From: an uncultured Clostridium sp.
GTDB taxonomy: Bacteria; Bacillota; Clostridia; Lachnospirales; Lachnospiraceae
Length of the DNA: 14,839 nucleotides
Direction: 5' to 3'
Assembly (NCBI GenBank): GCA_900541315.1
Contig: UQJF01000080.1
Coordinates: forward strand, 1 to 14,839
Below the pieces are notes generated by a model. It was not told the DNA's origin, ran no database searches, and worked only from the letters and a program-made list of their open reading frames with translations. Made by a program: the position numbers and the translations under genes. Below are positions 14,793 to 14,839 of the stretch, one piece after another (within the stretch, counting starts at the first letter, position 1; every line of letters starts with the position of its first letter).

Positions 14793-14839
14793 CTGTCTCT
14801 TATACACATCTCCGAGCCCACGAGACGGAGCTACATCTC
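14793..14839. other. Nextera transposase adapter and index (non-genomic)
   Basis: CTGTCTCTTATACACATCT (14793-14811) is the Tn5 mosaic end used in Nextera libraries. It is followed by CCGAGCCCACGAGAC (14812-14826), the read-2 adapter arm, then GGAGCTAC (14827-14834), which matches an i7 index I recognise, and ATCTC (14835-14839), the start of the P7 flow-cell arm. On the minus strand it encodes the well-known artefact peptide MGSEMCIRDR. This is untrimmed adapter at the contig end. Confidence 0.98.

Overview
The window looks like one complete assembly contig from an anaerobic, low-to-mid GC Bacillota, most probably a gut Lachnospiraceae (class Clostridia). The grounds are a trimeric NAD-linked [FeFe] hydrogenase, an oxygen-sensitive class III ribonucleotide reductase, an amino-sugar-type mannose-family PTS, a secreted protein with choline-binding-type repeats, and AGGAGG-type ribosome binding sites. 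The right-hand 47 bases are not genomic: they are Illumina Nextera adapter plus a probable index, so the last gene is cut there.

Layout, left to right. Positions 1-900 hold an Rrf2-family iron-sulfur-type regulator on the plus strand, preceded by a tandem repeat and a divergent promoter firing off the left edge. It is followed by a GC-rich, hairpin-dense non-coding block and a bidirectional terminator. Every remaining gene is on the minus strand. Positions 987-1802 encode a secreted cell-wall-binding-repeat protein. Positions 1995-2507 encode NrdG, the radical-SAM activase of anaerobic ribonucleotide reductase, with an unusual long hairpin at the predicted start of its mRNA. Positions 2778-6835 are a tight operon for an NAD-linked, probably electron-bifurcating [FeFe] hydrogenase (NuoE-like, NuoF-like, HydA). 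Positions 7082-9271 encode NrdD, with a good NrdR-box candidate over its predicted start site. The hydrogenase operon therefore sits between nrdD and nrdG, and each of the three units has its own candidate promoter; nrdD and the hydrogenase operon also end in clear terminators.

Positions 9676-14223 form a six-gene operon transcribed leftward in the order EIIC, EIID, NagA-like deacetylase, EIIB, ChbG/YdjC-like deacetylase, EIIA. The mannose-family PTS would import and phosphorylate a sugar, and the two deacetylase-family enzymes suggest an N-acetylated amino sugar or an acetylated oligosaccharide. No isomerase, aldolase or glycosidase is present, so the substrate cannot be fixed. The ChbG-like protein appears to have Asp where the family's second metal-binding His is expected. 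Upstream lies the C-terminal part of a protein that resembles a degenerate EIIA domain lacking the phosphorylatable His, probably the end of a PTS-linked regulator.

The most noteworthy items are the two-deacetylase PTS operon, the nrdD-hydrogenase-nrdG arrangement, the nrdG leader hairpin, the structured block at 672-861, and the adapter artefact at the right end.
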